A stretch of 64,000 bases of DNA, from assembly GCA_026018925.1 (NCBI GenBank), contig JAKSZU010000007.1, forward strand, positions 99,783,501 to 99,847,500, given 5' to 3'. This document shows, piece after piece, positions 59,794 through 64,000 of this stretch. A program made the position numbers and the translations under genes. How positions within the stretch are numbered: position 1 is the stretch's first letter; every line of letters starts with the position of its first letter. The notes below the pieces were generated by a model that searched no databases, was not told the DNA's origin, and worked only from the letters and a program-made list of their open reading frames with translations. This stretch comes from Tupaia tana. Lineage: Eukaryota > Chordata > Mammalia > Scandentia > Tupaiidae.

Positions 59794-59984
59794 CTCTATA
59801 TGTACTTTTGGAAGATCAGTATTTCATAAGTGTTTGGTGCAAAATTTAATATACGAGGTCACAGTTGTTATTTTCACTGATGTATCTTCAAAATTTGTTT
59901 CTTTCTAATATTTTACCTGCATAGTCTGGAAGTCATATGTCAAAATTTCTTCCTATGATTCTGGATTTGCCATGTATTGCTCTG

Positions 59985-60045
59985 TGAGTGTGTGTGTGTG
60001 TGAGTGTGTGTGTGTGTGCGCGCACGCGTACACACACACATATGC
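59985..60045 (+). repeat. (TG)n/(CA)n microsatellite
   Basis: Two TG blocks joined by GCGCGCACGCG to a CA block. Confidence 0.95.
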
Positions 60046-60210
60046 CTGTATGCATGCCAATGTTATGAGATGCATACAGATTCACAACTGTTACATCTTT
60101 AGATATTTTTCTCCCTTTTTCATTAAGTAATATCACTTTATATGCTTTTAAATGTCTTTCTTAAATTTACTTTTGCCAAAATACAGCAGTGTTTAGGGAC
60201 ATGGGTTTTG

Positions 60211-60490
60211 ATGGGTATGAAATCATGGCGAGCGAGGGTGATACTGGAGACAGTGAGGAGGGTGGGAAACAGGGGAGGGCAAGACGGAGGGAACCAAGGG
60301 GAAGAAGGAAAGAGCAAAACATTCAAGGGACCCAAAACGGAAAGAAATCTGTTGACTATAATGTTTATGATAATGTCTTTGACTGGACAAATATACAGTG
60401 TGCTCATGCTGGGAAAATTCATTTGGCATGCTGTAATGATACGCAGAGATTAAATGTAAAAAATAAATCAATTTATTAAAAAAGAGAGAG
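60211..60490 (+). mobile_element. L1-like 3' end, copy B
   Basis: A 280-base insert flanked by AGGGACATGGGTTTTG (60194-60209) and AGGGAACATGGGCTTTGG (60490-60507). Purine G tract, then CAGTGTGCTCATGCTGGG, GCATGCTGTAATGATACGC and TGTAAAAAATAAATC with A tail. Its end matches 23100-23175. Confidence 0.7.
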
Positions 60491-60664
60491 AGGGAACATG
60501 GGCTTTGGGACAGAAACTGGGGCTGGACTCCAGCTCAGGCTTCCTTGCTGCTGGGACCTCCGCGTTCACGGCAGGTCCTGCCTGTACAAACACGCTGTGG
60601 CACTGACGCACCTGTCGTCCCTACACTTTCGGCCTATCTTCATCATTGTTTTAAATGCGTCTGT

Positions 60665-60916
60665 AGAGACCAGCAGATGGTGTAATGGTTATGTCACTGG
60701 ACTCCCATGTAGTCGACCATGGTTCGAGTCCTAGACCCAGCAGCTTAAAACTCACACCGGGTGCATGTGTGTGCATGCCCAAGATCCCAAGAGGAGAATG
60801 GAGAAGGGATTGCAGCATGGCCATCCCCCCTGGGAGATGACTTCTTAATTTTTGTCTCTCTGTCTCTCCAGTGAACACACACGCCCTATAGCAAAAATCT
60901 CAAAAAAAAAAAAAAA
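60665..60916 (+). mobile_element. tRNA-derived long SINE
   Basis: GAGACCAGCAGATGGTGTAATGG, ATGGTTCGAGTCC, AGCATGGCCATCC, A16 tail. Confidence 0.92.
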
Positions 60917-61279
60917 GTCGTAAATGGCAAATGACTGAATTTTTGAGTCTGCCTTTTTAGTGGATAGCTTTACTCTCTTTATGTTGTTATCAACAAATTT
61001 GGACTTACTTCTGAGGAGTTGACAAATTACGGCCCTTGGGACAGATGTAGCCAGGGCCTGGTTTTGTGTAGGAAGTGTCCCTGGAACCCAGCCATGCTCA
61101 GCCGTCTACGTAGCACGTACAGCAGGCTGAGGCTTCGGCAGCAGGACAACGGTGACCACAGGGCTTCACAGCCACAAAGTCAGCCACTGGCCTTTTACGG
61201 GGAAGTTTTCTGATCCCTGACTTACATGAACAACAAAGATTTTTATAAGTACATTTTTCAGTTTTTATTTTAGCTTCAA

Positions 61280-61720
61280 TTAAAAAAAAAAAAACAGGCT
61301 TACAAAGCAATACTTTGGATTATAATTCCAGGTTTAAAACAGACACAAATTTGATGACAAGAAAGCACAAAGCAGAATGAAAGAAAAGTTATATTAGAAC
61401 AAAATTTCTAGTTTTTACTGGAATTAAGTTAGCATTAATATGATGTTAGTTATGATGAGTTAAGGTGTATTTTGTATTCCAAAGCAAGTACTAAAAAGCG
61501 TAGTAAAAAGAAAAATTGATGATGAATGAAATGGTGCATTTCAAAAAAGCATCTGTTTAATATAAAAGAGAGCAGTCGAGGACACAAGTACTCATAAGAA
61601 AGGAGATTTATTGAAAACATTTTAGAAAATGGCAAATATGAATTCTAAAATATCAGTAGCAACATTGCATTAATTAATATATTACAATAAACTAACCAAT
61701 TCATTTATACAACCACATTT
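61280..61720 (+). mobile_element. Old L1 fragment, sense
   Basis: GATGAGTTAAGGTGTATTTTG and TGGTGCATTTCAAAAAAGC followed by AAGAGAGCAGTCGAGG resemble the start of L1 ORF2 in old subfamilies. Confidence 0.5.
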
Positions 61721-61721
61721 T

Positions 61722-61945
61722 GGGCCCAGCCACTGTGGTGCAATAGTCATGCAGTGCTCTGCAGGGCTGGAAGCCACGTGGACAGTCAGGGTTCGTCTCC
61801 CGGGCAGATCTGTGCATGCCAGGCATGTGTCCACGTGTCCGGGATCCTGGCTACTGGCACAGGCTGAGGGAAGGTCCTGGCATGAGACCGGTTGGGGGTG
61901 CTCGTGTTTTTCTCTCTCTCCTTCACTGTTCTTGTCCCCTGAAAG
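61722..61945 (+). mobile_element. Third tRNA-like SINE family, second copy
   Basis: GGGCCCAGCCACTGTGGTGC head, CAGGGTTCGTCTCCCGGG B-box-like, CTGTGCATGCCAGGCATG body, TTTTCTCTCTCTCC then the purine tract. Confidence 0.55.
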
Positions 61946-62103
61946 AAAAGAGGAAGAAAGAAGGAAGAGGAAGAAAAAAGAAAGAGAGAAAGAGAGGAAA
62001 GAAAGAAAAAGAAGAAATAACAAAGAGGAAGAAAAAGAAGAAAGAAAGAGAAAGAAAAATGAAAGAGAGAGAAAGAAGAAAGAAAAAGAGAAGAAAGAAA
62101 GAA

Positions 62104-62154
<51 letters not shown>

Positions 62155-62196
62155 GGGGTAGGGAAGGAGGAAGGAAGAAAGAAAAAGAGAAAGAAA

Positions 62197-62244
<48 letters not shown>

Positions 62245-62345
62245 GAAGAGAGAGAGAGAGGGAGGGGAGGGAGGGAGGGAGGGAGGGGAGGGAGGGAAGG
62301 AGGAAAGGAAGAAAGAAAAAGAAAGAAAGAGAGAGAGAGGAAGAG

Positions 62346-62419
<74 letters not shown>

Positions 62420-62508
62420 GAGGGAGGGAGGGAGGACGGAGGGAGGGAGGGAGGGAGGGAGGGAGGGAGGGAGGGAGGGAGGGAGGGAGGGAGGGAGGGA
62501 AAAAGAAA
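61936..62508 (+). repeat. Long purine microsatellite (GAAA/GGGA)
   Basis: About 570 bases of GAAA, GA, GGGA and GGAG blocks following a SINE tail. Glu/Lys/Arg open frames of 240-261 codons here are artefacts. Confidence 0.97.
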
Positions 62509-62689
62509 AGGGATGTATACGTGAGCTATTCTGAACTCTGAAGAAATTCTACATTTTCTGCTTCTTTCCTTCCTATCCTGTATCCGTTGGATTAATCAAG
62601 TCTTGTTTAGCCCTTTCGTCCCTCCACTAATTTGACAATTATACGTCCTATCTCCATTTAGTGGTCATGTAAGTTTAATGTCTGTATTT

Positions 62690-62830
62690 CTGTTTCAAAA
62701 ATGATATCTTTATTGAGATATAAGATACAACACACGGCACATTTTTAAAGCATATAACTGACAAGTAGTATATCAGGAATTACTGTAATGAAAATAAACA
62801 TCTCCATCACTCCCAAAAGTGCCTCAGCCT
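62690..62830 (-). mobile_element. Old L1 (L1M-type) 3' fragment, antisense
   Basis: TTTATTGAGATATAAGATACA and GCATATAACTGACAAGTAG in the style of old L1 3' UTRs. Confidence 0.5.
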
Positions 62831-63094
62831 TCCCTCTCCACCTTCCCTGTCCCCTTCCCAGGCAGCACAGGTCGCCCCGCCGTCCCTGACATCTGAACTG
62901 ACGTGGTCACACCTGTGCTCTGGGTCTCCAACGCGCGCCCTGGGCAGAACGAGTCCGCACCCCCCCACCCCCACCCCACCCCCCCGTGTGTGAGTCCAGT
63001 CCACGGCCCCAGGCTGCTGAGCAGTACCCGGTGTGGGTGCGGGACAGGGCACTTAACCACTCGCCTGTGGACTTGTCTTTTTTCCACTTCGGGA

Positions 63095-63355
63095 CTTTTT
63101 TTCTTTTTTAGTTTTTTTGCCATAGGGCACATGCACTCATCTGAAAGAGACTGAGAGAGGGAAAGTGAGAAATCACACCCTGGGGTGATGGCCGTGCCAC
63201 AATCCCTTCTCCATTCTCCATTCAGGATTTTGGGCGCGCACGCGCGCACACACACACACACCCATACAAGTGCCCGACATGAGTTTCAAGCCTCCAGGTC
63301 CAAGACTCGAACAACAGTTGGCCATGTGAGAGTCTAGCGCCCTAGTTAATAAACA
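63095..63355 (-). mobile_element. tRNA-derived long SINE, antisense, with CA expansion
   Basis: TTTTTTGCCATAGGGCAC, GATGGCCGTGCCACAATCC, a GCGCGCACACACAC expansion at 63234-63262 within the GT-rich body, ACTCGAACAACAG. Confidence 0.87.
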
Positions 63356-63419
63356 CTGGTTATAAATAAAGCTGCTGTGAGCACGTACCAGTGTACACAC
63401 AGGCCTCGCCTTTTCTTTC

Positions 63420-63685
63420 TTTTTTTTTTTTTGAGAGATTTTTCACTATAGGGCGTGTGCGCTCGCCAGACAGACAGAGAGAGACAGAGAGATAGAAAGC
63501 AAGAAATCACCCCCCAGGGGGGATGGTCACGCCACAATCCCTTCTCCTTCATTCTCCTCTTGGGATCTTGGGCACGCAAGCACACACGCCCGGCGTGAGT
63601 TTTAAGCCACCGGGTCCGGGACGCGAACCGCGGTCGACTACGTGGGAGTCCAGCGACATAGCCATTACGCTAACTGCTGGTTCCC
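63420..63685 (-). mobile_element. tRNA-derived long SINE, antisense, young
   Basis: Subfamily 'a' (GGTCACGCC, GACGCGAACCGCGG, GGTTCCC end). Duplication CCTTTTCTT. Confidence 0.95.
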
Positions 63686-63831
63686 ACCTTTTCTTAGGTG
63701 CGTACCTGGAAGTAGAAACACTGGTCATATTGTAGGCACATATTTCACTTTAAGGAACTTGCCAGACTGTTTTCCGAAGTGGATGACCCATTTCACTTCC
63801 GAGCCAACGACACGTAAGAGTTAGTTTTTCT

Positions 63832-64000
63832 GGGACCAGCAGTTAGCGTAATGGCTATGTCGCTGGACTCCCACGTAGTCGACCGCGGTTCGATTCCCGG
63901 ACCCGGCGGCTTAAACTCACGCCGGGCGCGTGTGCGTGCGTGCCCAAGATCCCGAGAGGAGAATGGAGGAGAAGGGATTGCGGCGTGGCCATCCCCCCTG
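63832..64000 (+). mobile_element. tRNA-derived long SINE, cut by window end
   Basis: Young subfamily 'b' copy with every CpG of the head retained. It runs off the window just after GGCCATCCCCCCTG. Confidence 0.93.

Larger units (their letters stand above)
58980..60180 (-). mobile_element. Old L1 fragments, antisense
   Basis: 58985-59105 and 59815-60170 read as complemented L1 text (GGAGAGAATTGACATTTATA; CACTTTATATGCTTTTAAATG). A MIR, a SINE and a (TG)n interrupt it. Confidence 0.5.

Noticed and set aside
61749..62541. Two 240-261-codon Lys/Glu/Arg frames
   Set aside because: Translation of a purine microsatellite.

Overview
This is mammalian nuclear DNA: one recognisable protein-coding gene in 64 kb, spliced exons, two processed pseudogenes, L1/L2/MIR remnants, solo LTRs, microsatellites and dozens of copies of one young tRNA-derived SINE. 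Two older SINEs (about 37.51 and 40.01 kb) fuse a tRNA-like head to a 7SL/Alu-like domain. 7SL-derived SINEs are known only from Euarchontoglires. There are no primate Alu dimers, rodent B1/B2/ID, lagomorph C-SINEs or the tRNA-Ile SINEs reported for colugos. A tree shrew (Scandentia) is therefore my best guess, but this is inference and no species is proven.

The gene is XCL1 (lymphotactin, the C-class chemokine) on the minus strand. Exon 1 is at 11354-11414, exon 2 at 8014-8128 and exon 3 at 7165-7318, with a TATA box near 11475 and a poly(A) signal at 7030-7035. The reading frame is intact (109 codons plus stop) and all splice sites are canonical, so it looks functional. Two SINEs sit in intron 1 and another lies just past the poly(A) site.

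Layout. 0-1.1 kb: L1 ORF2 fragment broken by two SINEs. 1.1-7 kb: old repeats and mostly unique DNA. 7-11.5 kb: XCL1. 12-15 kb: SINEs, a YBX1 processed pseudogene with target-site duplication (TSD), and a 47-bp minisatellite. 15.3-18 kb: L2, then an L1 3' end carrying two SINEs and a solo LTR. 18-26 kb: SINE-rich. 26.8-27.8 kb: a 36-bp minisatellite. 28-34 kb: SINEs, L1-like 3' ends and antisense L1. 34.9-36.6 kb: antisense L1 split by a second LTR. 37-50 kb: SINEs, 7SL-tRNA chimeras, an ancient repeat and a local inverted repeat. 50.9-53.6 kb: GC-rich, almost SINE-free, no gene recognised. 55.26-58.38 kb: a four-layer nest (DNA transposon, short SINE, PSMC6 pseudogene, class II solo LTR). 58.6-64 kb: L1, MIR, SINEs and a purine microsatellite.

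Most long open frames here are artefacts of SINEs or simple repeats. I found no prokaryotic-type system, CRISPR array or operon. The most interesting content is the SINE biology (several architectures, linked subfamily differences, a conserved hairpin, dimers, shared 3' flanks), the nested insertion order and the XCL1 locus. SINE ends are generally good to within about 5-10 bases.
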